Shown in pieces: positions 37,675 through 46,483 of a stretch of 64,000 bases of DNA; within the stretch, counting starts at the first letter, position 1; each line of letters starts with the position of its first letter. Made by a program: the position numbers and the translations under genes. The notes below the pieces were generated by a model. The model was not told where the DNA came from and did no database searches. It saw only the letters and a program-made list of their open reading frames with translations. This stretch comes from Salinicola peritrichatus (GTDB lineage Bacteria > Pseudomonadota > Gammaproteobacteria > Pseudomonadales > Halomonadaceae): the NCBI RefSeq assembly GCF_003206715.1, contig NZ_PZJU01000048.1:1-64000 (forward strand), in the 5' to 3' direction.

Positions 37675-38364
37675 ATGATAGATCCGCAATGGCCCAAGGG
37701 GTTTGCCATCCATCCACGTCAGACGTCCATCGATCGGGCGCTGATCGATGCCTTCAGAACCGTGCCTGCGGCACACGTGAGTGATTGCCTGGGTAGGCTC
37801 ATCGGCGGTATTGGGCTGCACGCCTATCACGGCGACATCGGTGCAACGATGTGCGGTACGGCGTTCACCGTGCGCGTGCGCCCCGGTGACAACCTGATGA
37901 TCCACAAGGCGCTGTTGATGGCCGAGCCCGGCGATGTGATTGTCGTCGACGGCGCGGGTGACCTGACACAGGCCGTCGTCGGCGGGCTGATGCGCACGTC
38001 CGCGATCGCCAGAAAGTTGGGAGGCCTCGTCATCAACGGTGCGGTGAGAGACGTCGCGGAGTGGGCCGAAGGCGGCATGCCGATCTACGCCCTGGGCCAC
38101 ACGCATCGTGGACCCACGAAAAATGGCCCGGGAGAGATCAATGTACCGGTGGTGTGTGCGGGTATGGTCGTGGCGCCAGGGGATCTCGTCATCGGGGACG
38201 CCGATGGTGTCGTGAGCGTCGGAAGAGATCAGCTCGAGTCGTTGTTGCCGCTGGTCAAGGCTCATGCCGCCAACGAGGATCGAATCCGGCAGGTCAACGC
38301 CGAGCGAGGCGGTGACGAAAATCGCATCGATGACCTGCTGAGATCATTGGGCTGTCCGGTCTAG
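37675..38364 (+). CDS. RraA-family protein, likely 4-hydroxy-4-methyl-2-oxoglutarate/oxaloacetate aldolase
   Basis: 229 residues from ATG 37675 with AGGA upstream. RraA/HMG-aldolase fold: HVSDCLGRLIGG, GTAFTVRVRPGDNLMIHKAL, GDVIVVDGAGDLTQAVVGGL, and GGLVINGAVRDVAEW, with the Arg-Asp pair (R-D) that marks aldolase activity. The long C-terminal tail (HAANEDRIRQVNAERGG) is typical of catabolic members rather than the RNase E inhibitor RraA. It acts with the dehydrogenase at 36510 in breakdown of a hydroxy-dicarboxylate (inferred). Confidence 0.82.
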   Translation: MIDPQWPKGFAIHPRQTSIDRALIDAFRTVPAAHVSDCLGRLIGGIGLHAYHGDIGATMCGTAFTVRVRPGDNLMIHKALLMAEPGDVIVVDGAGDLTQAVVGGLMRTSAIARKLGGLVINGAVRDVAEWAEGGMPIYALGHTHRGPTKNGPGEINVPVVCAGMVVAPGDLVIGDADGVVSVGRDQLESLLPLVKAHAANEDRIRQVNAERGGDENRIDDLLRSLGCPV

Positions 38365-38400
38365 CGGATCGGCCGGTTCGGCGGGATCCTTCGGCAAGGT

Positions 38401-38440
38401 GTCGTGGATCGCCGATACTAGTCGTGGATCGCCGATACTA
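38401..38440. repeat. 20-bp perfect tandem duplication upstream of the nrd genes
   Basis: Bases 38401-38420 are repeated exactly at 38421-38440. The second copy runs directly into the first NrdR box, so the left half of that box (GATACTA) is also duplicated at 38414-38420. Confidence 0.9.
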
Positions 38441-38450
38441 TATGTAGTGT
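38435..38450. promoter_or_regulatory. NrdR box 1 (candidate)
   Basis: ATACTATATGTAGTGT resembles the NrdR consensus ACACTATATNTAGTGT at nearly all positions. NrdR is the repressor of ribonucleotide reductase genes. It sits 297 bases before nrdH and upstream of a terminator-like hairpin, an odd position for repression of nrdH alone. Confidence 0.7.
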
Positions 38451-38457
38451 GAAAGCG

Positions 38458-38487
38458 CGCCGAGTGACACAAGTCGCTCGGCGTTTT
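38458..38487 (+). terminator. terminator-like hairpin in the nrd leader
   Basis: CGCCGAGTGAC pairs with GTCGCTCGGCG across an ACAA loop, with only one G-T pair, and TTTT follows (38484-38487). It probably ends the dehydrogenase-RraA transcript. It would also attenuate any transcript starting at NrdR box 1. Confidence 0.75.
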
Positions 38488-38605
38488 GCGTTGGATGAGA
38501 TGAGGATTTCTTTCCTTGACAGGGCGGGAGGCCCGCAACGATGCGGGCTACAGGAAGACGCTATTTTGTCCACAGGAATATCACAGAAAAAGACCACATC
38601 TATGC

Positions 38606-38637
38606 TTGGAAAATGCGCTGCCTACCATATATAGTGT
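38606..38637 (+). promoter_or_regulatory. nrdHIEF promoter overlapping NrdR box 2
   Basis: A -35-like TTGGAA (38606-38611) is followed after 16 bases by TATATA (38628-38633). NrdR box 2, CTACCATATATAGTGT (38622-38637), covers the -10 and matches box 1 at most positions. Box overlap with the -10 fits repression by NrdR. Confidence 0.65.
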
Positions 38638-38734
38638 TTTTTCAGGGACGGTGGGGCCGGTGAAAAACCGTGTTTCTCGTGCCGTCAGAGCCCGCGCCAT
38701 CGGCTGTCGATGGACGTCTTTCCATGTCACGGAT

Positions 38735-38753
38735 GGTAGTGATTATCATGAGC
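38735..38753. promoter_or_regulatory. Fur-box-like sequence over the nrdH start codon
   Basis: The 19 bases match the GATAATGATAATCATTATC Fur consensus at 14 positions by hand count. nrdHIEF operons in enterobacteria are repressed by Fur with iron, since class Ib enzymes use manganese. The site lies on the ATG, not on a promoter, so the match may be chance. Confidence 0.4.
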
Positions 38754-38972
38754 ATCACGATCTATAGCAAACCCGCCTGCGTCCAGTGCAACGCCACTTA
38801 TCGTGCCTTGGACAAACAAGGGATCGACTATACCGTGGTCGATTTGACACAAGACGCTGACGCGATGCAGCGCGTTCAGGATTTGGGTTATCGCCAGGTA
38901 CCGGTGGTGGTCGCGGGCGATGACCATTGGGCCGGATTCCGTCCGGACAAGATCAGCACGCTGGTTGCCTGA
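38748..38972 (+). CDS. nrdH: glutaredoxin-like NrdH-redoxin
   Basis: 74 residues from ATG 38748; the frame is open 26 codons upstream but that part is unlike the family. Active-site CVQC (Cys11, Cys14) in SKPACVQCNATYRALD, then QVPVVVAGDDHWAGFRPDKI, as in NrdH proteins. It supplies electrons to the NrdEF ribonucleotide reductase. The distance to nrdI (263 bases) is large because repeat copy B is inserted. Confidence 0.92.
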   Translation: MSITIYSKPACVQCNATYRALDKQGIDYTVVDLTQDADAMQRVQDLGYRQVPVVVAGDDHWAGFRPDKISTLVA

Positions 38973-39004
38973 TCTGGCGCTTCATACGATTTCGCTGTTG
39001 TTAA

Positions 39005-39204
39005 GAATCTGTTTACGATCTCGCGAGCTAGAGCCAAACGAGGCGAAAGCACTTAAGGAAGCGGAATTTACATGGGGTTAAATGAGCATTCCGAAAGTGT
39101 TTGACTCACTTCGCTCGCCCTACGGGCCAGCCTTCGGCTGTTGTCTCCGCTGCGCTCCGGCTCAACAAAGTTTGGCCGACGCGCAGCAGATCGTAGGCAG
39201 GTTC
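39005..39204 (-). repeat. MITE-like element, copy B (200 bp) between nrdH and nrdI
   Basis: Inverted ends GAATCTGTTTACGATCT (left) and, read inward from the right, GAACCTGCCTACGATCT match at 14 of 17 positions. Both ends are flanked by TAA (39002-39004, 39205-39207). It is inverted relative to copy A, sharing an identical 57-base core (39112-39168). It splits the nrd operon without a reading frame of its own. Confidence 0.8.
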
Positions 39205-39235
39205 TAAAACCGCGCGGGGGCGCAGGAGATTCGTC

Positions 39236-39640
39236 ATGGCTGGGCTGGTCTATTTTTCGACCAAATCAGGCAATACGCGGCGCTTCGTGGAGAAACTGGG
39301 TCTACCGGCCAAGCGCATTCCGCTGAGCCGTGACGATCAGCCCCTGCGGGTCGACGAGCCCTACATTCTCGTCGTACCGACTTATGGAGACGGTGACCCG
39401 CGCACTTCGGTGCCGGCGCCCGTCATTCGTTTTCTGAATGATGAACATAATCGGTCCCTGATCCGTGGCGTGATCGCCGGTGGCAACACCAACTTCGGTT
39501 CGGCCTTCGGCCTGGCCGGGCGAGTCGTCGCGCGGAAATGTCAGGTACCGCTTCTCTACCGTTTCGAACTGATGGGCACCGCAGAGGATGTCCATCGTGT
39601 CCTAGCAGGGGTGAACGAATTTTGGAAACGCTCAGCCTAG
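39236..39640 (+). CDS. nrdI: flavodoxin-like NrdI protein
   Basis: 134 residues with CAGGAG upstream. NrdI fold: [19 protein letters not shown] (FMN phosphate loop), [26 protein letters not shown] and [14 protein letters not shown]. It provides the oxidant that builds the Mn2-tyrosyl radical cofactor of NrdF. Its stop overlaps the start of nrdE by 19 bases. Confidence 0.93.
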   Translation: MAGLVYFSTKSGNTRRFVEKLGLPAKRIPLSRDDQPLRVDEPYILVVPTYGDGDPRTSVPAPVIRFLNDEHNRSLIRGVIAGGNTNFGSAFGLAGRVVARKCQVPLLYRFELMGTAEDVHRVLAGVNEFWKRSA

Positions 39641-41799
39641 AAAAAGAGCCGACAGCGCGGCCCGCCGCTGGCGCCGGCCATAACGCCAAGGCGCTCGACT
39701 ATCACGCCCTCAATGCCATGTTGAATCTGTACGACGCCAATGGCCGTCTGCAGCTCGACAAGGACCGCGAAGCGGCGCGTCAGTATTTCCTGCAGCACGT
39801 GAATCAGAACACCGTGTTCTTCCACTCGCTGAAGGAAAAGCTCGACTACCTGGTGGAAGAGGGCTACTACGAGCAGGAAGTGCTCGACCAGTACGACTTT
39901 GCCTTCGTCACCGCGCTGTTCGATCAGGCTTATGCGGTGAAATTCCGCTTCCAGAGCTTTCTGGGCGCGTTCAAGTACTACACCAGCTACACGCTGAAGA
40001 CCTTCGACGGCAAGCGTTACCTTGAGCGTTTCGAGGATCGCGTGTGCATGGTCGCGCTGAGCCTGGCGCGGGGCGACGAAACGCTCGCCAGGCAACTGGT
40101 CGACGAGATCATTCATGGCCGTTTCCAGCCGGCGACCCCGACCTTCCTCAACTGCGGCAAGAAGCAGCGCGGTGAGTTGGTATCGTGCTTCCTGCTGCGC
40201 ATCGAGGACAACATGGAGTCGATCGGCCGCTCCATCAACTCGGCGCTGCAGCTCTCCAAGCGCGGCGGCGGGGTGGCGTTCTCGCTGTCCAACGTGCGTG
40301 AAGCCGGCGCCCCGATCAAGCGCATCGAGAACCAGTCCTCCGGCATCATTCCGATCATGAAGATGCTCGAGGACGCCTTCTCCTACGCCAATCAGCTGGG
40401 TGCGCGACAGGGCGCCGGGGCGGTCTATCTCAACGCCCACCATCCGGACATCCTGCGCTTCCTCGACACCAAGCGCGAGAACGCCGACGAGAAGATCCGC
40501 ATCAAGACGCTATCGCTGGGCATCGTGATGCCGGATATCACCTTCGAACTGGCCAAGCGCAACGAGGACATGTACCTGTTCTCGCCCTACGACGTGGAGC
40601 GCATCTACGGCGTGCCGTTCGGTGATATCAGCGTCACCGAGAAGTACGAGGAGATGGTCGCCGACGGGCGTATTCGCAAGAAGAAGATCAACGCCCGCGA
40701 ACTGTTCCAGACCATTGCCGAGCTGCAGTTCGAGTCTGGCTATCCGTACCTGATGTTCGAGGACACGGTCAATCGCGCCAACCCGATCCACGGCCGGATC
40801 AACATGTCGAACCTCTGCTCGGAGATCCTGCAGGTCAATACGCCGACCGAGTACGACGACGATCTCGGCTACCGTCGCATCGGCGAGGACATCTCCTGCA
40901 ACCTGGGCTCGCTCAACATCGCCAAGACCATGGATTCGCCGGATTTCGGCGCCACGGTCGAGACCGCCATTCGTGGCCTGACCGCAGTCTCCGAAATGAG
41001 CAACATCACCTCGGTGCCGTCGATCGCCGAAGGCAACGCCAAGTCCCACGCCATCGGCCTGGGGCAGATGAACCTGCATGGTTATCTGGCGCGTGAGCAT
41101 ATTCATTACGGTAGTGAGGAAGGGCTGGATTTCACCAACATCTACTTCTATACCGTGGCATTTCATGCCATCCGCGCCTCCAATCGTATTGCGATCGAAC
41201 GCAATCAGCGCTTCGCCGGCTTCGAGAAATCCACCTACGCCAGCGGTGAGTACTTCGACAAGTACACCGAGCGCGAGTGGCTGCCAAAGACCGAGAAGGT
41301 ACGCGAGCTGTTCGAGAAGAGCGGGATCCAGATCCCGACGCAGGACGACTGGCGCGAGTTGAAGGCCTCGGTGATGGAACATGGCCTGTTCAACCGTAAC
41401 TTGCAGGCGATCCCGCCGACCGGCTCGATTTCCTACATCAACAACTCCACCTCGAGCATCCACCCGGTCACGGCGAAGGTCGAGATCCGCAAGGAGGGCA
41501 AGCTGGGTCGGGTCTATTACCCGGCGCCGTACCTGACCGACGAGAACCAGGAGTACTATCAGGACGCCTACGAACTCGGCCCGGAGAAGATCATCGATAC
41601 CTACGCCGAGGCGACCCAGCACGTCGACCAGGGCCTGTCGCTGACGTTGTTCTTCCGCGATACGGCGACGACCCGCGATGTCAATAAGGCGCAGATCTAT
41701 GCCTGGCGCAAGGGCATCAAGACGATCTACTACATCCGTCTGCGTCAGGCCGCGTTGGAAGGGACCGAGGTAGAAGGTTGCGTCTCCTGCACGTTGTGA
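39622..41799 (+). CDS. nrdE: class Ib ribonucleotide reductase, alpha subunit
   Basis: 725 residues from TTG 39622 (AGGGG about 10 bases upstream, within nrdI), which matches the usual 715-730 length; the frame is open further but overlaps nrdI. There is no ATP-cone at the N-terminus, as expected for class Ib. Redox cysteines are in [18 protein letters not shown] (first) and the radical-bearing NLCSEILQ (N-x-C-x-E). The C-terminal pair CVSC in EGCVSCTL shuttles electrons from NrdH. It makes deoxyribonucleotides. Confidence 0.94.
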   Translation: METLSLEKEPTARPAAGAGHNAKALDYHALNAMLNLYDANGRLQLDKDREAARQYFLQHVNQNTVFFHSLKEKLDYLVEEGYYEQEVLDQYDFAFVTALFDQAYAVKFRFQSFLGAFKYYTSYTLKTFDGKRYLERFEDRVCMVALSLARGDETLARQLVDEIIHGRFQPATPTFLNCGKKQRGELVSCFLLRIEDNMESIGRSINSALQLSKRGGGVAFSLSNVREAGAPIKRIENQSSGIIPIMKMLEDAFSYANQLGARQGAGAVYLNAHHPDILRFLDTKRENADEKIRIKTLSLGIVMPDITFELAKRNEDMYLFSPYDVERIYGVPFGDISVTEKYEEMVADGRIRKKKINARELFQTIAELQFESGYPYLMFEDTVNRANPIHGRINMSNLCSEILQVNTPTEYDDDLGYRRIGEDISCNLGSLNIAKTMDSPDFGATVETAIRGLTAVSEMSNITSVPSIAEGNAKSHAIGLGQMNLHGYLAREHIHYGSEEGLDFTNIYFYTVAFHAIRASNRIAIERNQRFAGFEKSTYASGEYFDKYTEREWLPKTEKVRELFEKSGIQIPTQDDWRELKASVMEHGLFNRNLQAIPPTGSISYINNSTSSIHPVTAKVEIRKEGKLGRVYYPAPYLTDENQEYYQDAYELGPEKIIDTYAEATQHVDQGLSLTLFFRDTATTRDVNKAQIYAWRKGIKTIYYIRLRQAALEGTEVEGCVSCTL

Positions 41800-41802
41800 T
41801 GG

Positions 41803-41940
41803 CGCCAAATGGCTGCGCTCGGCCATGCTGTGTTGAAAGTCGGCTGGTACGCCAGCCCGGTCGAAATGCTCATTTACACCCGTAAACTCCGCGTTCTCGC
41901 CGACTTTCGCCTTGCCTGACCATCGCTCGCCGATTTGGCG
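41803..41940 (+). repeat. MITE-like element, diverged copy C between nrdE and nrdF
   Basis: 138 bases beginning 3 bases after the nrdE stop. Ends CGCCAAAT (41803-41810) and ATTTGGCG (41933-41940) are inverted repeats. It keeps CTGCGC-TCGGCCA near the left, GAAATGCTCATTTAC and GTAAACTCCGC in the middle and TTTCGCCT near the right, in the same order as copy A. The flanks show no clear duplication. Relationship to copies A and B is probable, not certain. Confidence 0.55.
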
Positions 41941-41977
41941 AGTGGTGATGTCATAGTCGATTGCCGCGTAGTTTTGA

Positions 41978-43021
<1,044 letters not shown>

Positions 43022-43593
43022 GACACCTTGCCGAACCGGAAATGCTGGCAAGGTCGACCAGGCTGGTTTTGCCACCCTAATGACGTCTTCCAGGCGGCGC
43101 TGGACGACGATCGTCCGTGCCGGGTCTTGCGTCATGGGTGAGGCGATTCTGGCATCTGAGTGATGCCAGAATCGCCGAACGGATTGGCCATGAATGGCCA
43201 ACCCCGGCCCTGCAAGCGGGACAGGATGTTTTAGCGCAGCAGGACGCAAGAGGCGCGTTGGGCAGGGATGCCCTTTCGCGCCGACCCGAGCGCGGGCGAT
43301 TGGCGTTCAGGGTTTCGCCGTCTGTGGCGTCAAAAAGGGGAGCGCGAGGGGCTTGCCCCTCGCATTTACGAGCAAGAGGATAGTTAAGACTCGGTCAGTG
43401 GTAAGCTGATGCAGCGTGAATTCGTTGCTTTGGCGAACAGCCGCTCTTTCACTGTCCGCGCAGGCGGTTCCATTTCCCATCTTTTGCCGATTTCGTGATT
43501 CGAGCTTCCACGCTCGCTGCACACTGCGTGCAAGAAACAGGACGATAGTGATCGTGCACCGCGTCTCGGTGCGCAACCTGGAGCGTGAAAATC
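43022..43593. other. gene-free region of about 570 bases with strong hairpins
   Basis: No protein-coding frame with support is seen. GGCGATTCTGGCAT (43142-43155) and ATGCCAGAATCGCC (43163-43176) form a perfect 14-bp stem with a 7-base loop. TTGGCCAT/ATGGCCAA follows (43184-43201). GCGAGGGGC (43344-43352) pairs perfectly with GCCCCTCGC (43355-43363) over a TT loop. The last 200 bases are less structured and should contain the promoter of the gene at 43594. Confidence 0.65.
43142..43176. other. 14-bp perfect stem-loop downstream of nrdF
   Basis: Two identical-complement arms with loop CTGAGTG. No T-run follows on either side, so it is not a standard terminator. It may protect the nrd transcript 3' end or be a REP-like palindrome. 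Confidence 0.7.
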
Positions 43594-44328
43594 ATGAAGG
43601 TATTCAAGAAAAGTCTACTGGCGCTGGCCGTTGCCGCTTCCACTTTGTCACCGCTCGCGATGGCCGCCGCGACCCCCGAACAATCGCAGCCGTCCGTCTC
43701 CGAGGACACGCGGCATCATCGCGGCAATCCGCTCAAGGAGGCCGTCGTTGCCAGCTGGAACCTCAGCGATGACCAACTGGCAAGTCTCGCGCAGGCAGAC
43801 AGTGACTTCCATGCCGGGCTGCGGCAACTGCATGGCGATGATGTCAAGGCATCGCCGGATCAGCGGCGTGCCGCCCTGGAGTCGTTACTCGAAAAACAGC
43901 GCGATCAGTTGAGCGGCGTTCTCAGCGACGAACAGCTACATGCCTATCAGATGATGGAGCGTCCCCGCGCGTTGATGATGCGCCACCACGAGCATGGGCC
44001 GCGTCCTGATCCTGAACAGATGGCCGAGCGCTGGGCGCAGCGTTTCGAGCCGCTGTTCGCCAGTTGGAACCTGAGCGAGCAGCAGAGCGCCGAGGTCAGA
44101 AACGCCGAGCGCACTTTCTTCGACGGCCTGCATCAGCTCAAGCGCCCGGATGTCGCGGCCCCGGATGCCCGCGGCGCGCAGTTCAAGCAACTGCTGGAAC
44201 AGCGGCATGCCGCGCTCTCCGAAGCGCTCGACGACGAACAGCTCTCCGCCTACGAAGCGCTGACCAAGCCGCCACGTGGTCCTCATCACGGTCCGCGTTA
44301 CGAGTTGCAGTCGCCCAAAGCTGGCTAA
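43594..44328 (+). CDS. periplasmic two-repeat protein, Spy/CpxP-like or unknown
   Basis: 244 residues from ATG 43594 (GGAG upstream). Signal peptide 1-24 ending PLAMA. Two internal copies of about 75 residues: one starts SWNLSDDQLASLAQ and ends LSDEQLHAYQMMERP, the other starts SWNLSEQQSAEVRN and ends LDDEQLSAYEALTKP. The His-rich linker (MMRHHEHGP) and tail (RGPHHGPR) could bind metal. The LTxxQ-like LSDDQL/LSEQQS pieces recall CpxP/Spy chaperones, but this is not firm. Function is unknown. Confidence 0.72.
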   Translation: MKVFKKSLLALAVAASTLSPLAMAAATPEQSQPSVSEDTRHHRGNPLKEAVVASWNLSDDQLASLAQADSDFHAGLRQLHGDDVKASPDQRRAALESLLEKQRDQLSGVLSDEQLHAYQMMERPRALMMRHHEHGPRPDPEQMAERWAQRFEPLFASWNLSEQQSAEVRNAERTFFDGLHQLKRPDVAAPDARGAQFKQLLEQRHAALSEALDDEQLSAYEALTKPPRGPHHGPRYELQSPKAG

Positions 44329-44374
44329 TTGTGCCAGACTGACGGACCCTTCTCCGCAAGGGCCTCAGTAGTCA

Positions 44375-44393
44375 GAGCGCCCTGCGGGGCGCT
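44375..44393. terminator. GC-rich hairpin between convergent genes
   Basis: GAGCGCCC pairs with GGGCGCTC (44375-44382, 44386-44393) over a short loop, followed downstream by GCCGTTT. It lies between the periplasmic protein gene and the MFS gene on the opposite strand. Confidence 0.6.
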
Positions 44394-44459
44394 CGCCGTT
44401 TATCACCATCACATCGCGGTATCATCGACCGGGCATGGAGACAGCTCCCAGGCCCCGTT

Positions 44460-45656
44460 CTATGCGTCGTGGGGCACTCGTCGCCCATACGCACTCCACA
44501 GCACACAGGCCGTCAGCGCCATGGCGAGGCCGAGCCCGACCACCCCCGACCAGCCAAAACGGTCGAACAGTGCCGCCGAGGATACGGAACCAAGAGCTCC
44601 GCCCAGGAAGTAGCTGGTCATGTAGCCGGCGTTCAAGCGATTGCGCGCTCCGCTGTCGAGGCTATAAATCAGATGCATATTGGTGACATGCACGGCCTGT
44701 GACGCCAGATCGAGCAGCACGATACCGACGAGCAGCACGACGACTTGATACGGCGCGGCCCCCAGTAGTCCCCAGGCCACCACCAGGATCGTCAGTCCGA
44801 GCCACGTGGTCAGACGTGACTGGCCAAGATCGGCCAGCTTGCCGGCCTGGCGCGTGGCCAACGCGCCCACGGCCCCGGCCAGGCTGAACAGACCGATCGT
44901 GGCATCGGAGAAGCCGAAAGGTGGCGCCGAAAGCAGGAAGGCGATCGATGTCCAGAAGGCGCTGAACATGCCGAAGGACAAGAATCCCAGCGCGGTGCGC
45001 AAGCGATATAGTGGATAACGTACGAAGAGTTCAGCGATGGAGATCAGCAGGCGTGCATAGGAGAGGCCCGCCGAACGTCGATGGGACGGCAACGCTCGGT
45101 ACAGGACGATGGCATTGACCAGCATCAGCATCGCCGCGACCCAATAAACCGTGCGCCAGTTGCCCAGCGTCGACAGCGCGCCGGCCACTGCCCGGGCCAG
45201 CAGGATGCCCAGCAACAGACCGCTCATCACCGTGCCCACGACCTTGCCCCGCTCCTCCGGCGTGGCCATCGTCGCCGCGAACGGGACCAGCACCTGTGCC
45301 ACCACCGAGAACGTGCCGGTGATCGCCGTGCCCACCAGCAGCATCGGCAAACCGACAGCATTGGCGCTGATCAGCAGACCTATCGCCGTCAGCAGCATCA
45401 TGATCAAGATCATCCGCCGCTGCTCGAACAGATCGCCCAACGGCACCAGAAACAGCAGGCCTAACGCGAACCCCATCTGCGCGACCGTGACGATGATCCC
45501 CGCCTGCGCGAAGGACGATAGATCGAGGCTTTCGGCAATGGTATGTAATAGCGGTTGGGCATAATAGTTACTCGCCACCGCGAGGCCGGTCGTGATCGCC
45601 ATCAACAAGACCAACCAACGACTGAGGGGAGGATGTGACGGAGACGCCTCCTGCAT
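44460..45656 (-). CDS. MFS transporter
   Basis: 398 residues from ATG 45656 (AGGAAA upstream). About twelve membrane helices. MFS loop motif GDLFEQRRMILIM between helices 2 and 3, NYYAQPLLHTIAESL in helix 1-2, and the PVL-type segment GKVVGTVMSGLLLGILLARAVAGAL. These features match the YnfM/sugar-efflux-like MFS branch. It is a probable drug or metabolite exporter with an unknown substrate. No regulator is adjacent. Confidence 0.86.
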   Translation of the reverse strand: MQEASPSHPPLSRWLVLLMAITTGLAVASNYYAQPLLHTIAESLDLSSFAQAGIIVTVAQMGFALGLLFLVPLGDLFEQRRMILIMMLLTAIGLLISANAVGLPMLLVGTAITGTFSVVAQVLVPFAATMATPEERGKVVGTVMSGLLLGILLARAVAGALSTLGNWRTVYWVAAMLMLVNAIVLYRALPSHRRSAGLSYARLLISIAELFVRYPLYRLRTALGFLSFGMFSAFWTSIAFLLSAPPFGFSDATIGLFSLAGAVGALATRQAGKLADLGQSRLTTWLGLTILVVAWGLLGAAPYQVVVLLVGIVLLDLASQAVHVTNMHLIYSLDSGARNRLNAGYMTSYFLGGALGSVSSAALFDRFGWSGVVGLGLAMALTACVLWSAYGRRVPHDA

Positions 45657-45841
45657 GGGCGGATTTCCTGTGCCGGATTTGCGAGAAGCCAGAAGTATAA
45701 CATCGGTGCCGATCGGCCCACTCGGCAGCTCTTTGAGGAAAGGCGACATGGAACGGGGTTTTCGCGTTTTCTGAATCAGGACGCCTGACGTATCGGTATC
45801 GGCTTGTTAGTCTTTAGGCGAATCCCCGATCGGAATGCCTC

Positions 45842-46462
45842 ATGGAAGATCAATGGCTGACCTGGGCCAAGCGGCTCTCGGCCTTGGCCGATACCGGCCT
45901 GCACTACTGCCGCGACAAGTTCGATCGCGAGCGCTATGAAGAGATAGCCGAACTGTCGCGGTCGATGATGGCGGCGCTGGGAACGGTGCCGCTCGAGCGG
46001 ATCGCTGCGGCATTGGGGGAACGCGACGGGCACGTCACGCCCAAGATCGATGTGCGCGCGGCGATCATCGACGATGGCAGGATTCTGTTGGTGAAGGAGA
46101 AGATGGATGGCCGTTGGACAATGCCCGGCGGTTATGCCGAAGTTGGCGTATCGGCAGCCGACAACACGGTCAAGGAAGTGTGGGAAGAGGCCGGGATCAA
46201 GGTCGCGGTTTCGCGGCTCTACGCGCTTCGCCACAAGGCGCGGCACGCCTATCCGCCGGACGTGCTCGACTTCTATAAACTGTTCTTTCTGTGCGAGAGG
46301 CTGGACGATGCTCCGCTCGAGCCGGGGCATGAGGTCCACGATGCCGCCTATTTTCCTGCCGACGACTTGCCGCCCCTCTCCGAGCCGCGCGTCATTGCGC
46401 GGGACATTGCCGATGCCTTCGCCTTCCATGCCGATCCCGCTCGGGCGGCGCTGATCGACTGA
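45842..46462 (+). CDS. Nudix hydrolase with N-terminal NUDIX_N_2 domain
   Basis: 206 residues. The N-terminal helical domain (about 1-62, WLTWAKRLSALADTGLHYC) is that of the YjhB-type ADP-ribose/nucleoside-diphosphate hydrolases. The Nudix box runs from Gly97: GYAEVGVSAADNTVKEVWEEAGI. The catalytic EExG is present (Glu115, Glu116, Gly118). The first conserved Glu of the box is Val103 and the Arg is Lys111. The loss of that Glu may lower activity. It is transcribed toward the chemoreceptor gene. Confidence 0.85.
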   Translation: MEDQWLTWAKRLSALADTGLHYCRDKFDRERYEEIAELSRSMMAALGTVPLERIAAALGERDGHVTPKIDVRAAIIDDGRILLVKEKMDGRWTMPGGYAEVGVSAADNTVKEVWEEAGIKVAVSRLYALRHKARHAYPPDVLDFYKLFFLCERLDDAPLEPGHEVHDAAYFPADDLPPLSEPRVIARDIADAFAFHADPARAALID

Positions 46463-46483
46463 GGGCCGCGCCTTCGACGGCGC

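Noticed and set aside
38401-38440. CRISPR or tandem-repeat array
   Set aside because: Only two adjacent copies of a 20-base unit without spacers.
38516-38521. TTGACA as a -35 for the nrd genes
   Set aside because: No -10-like hexamer lies 16-18 bases downstream; the TTGGAA/TATATA pair at 38606-38633 is better.
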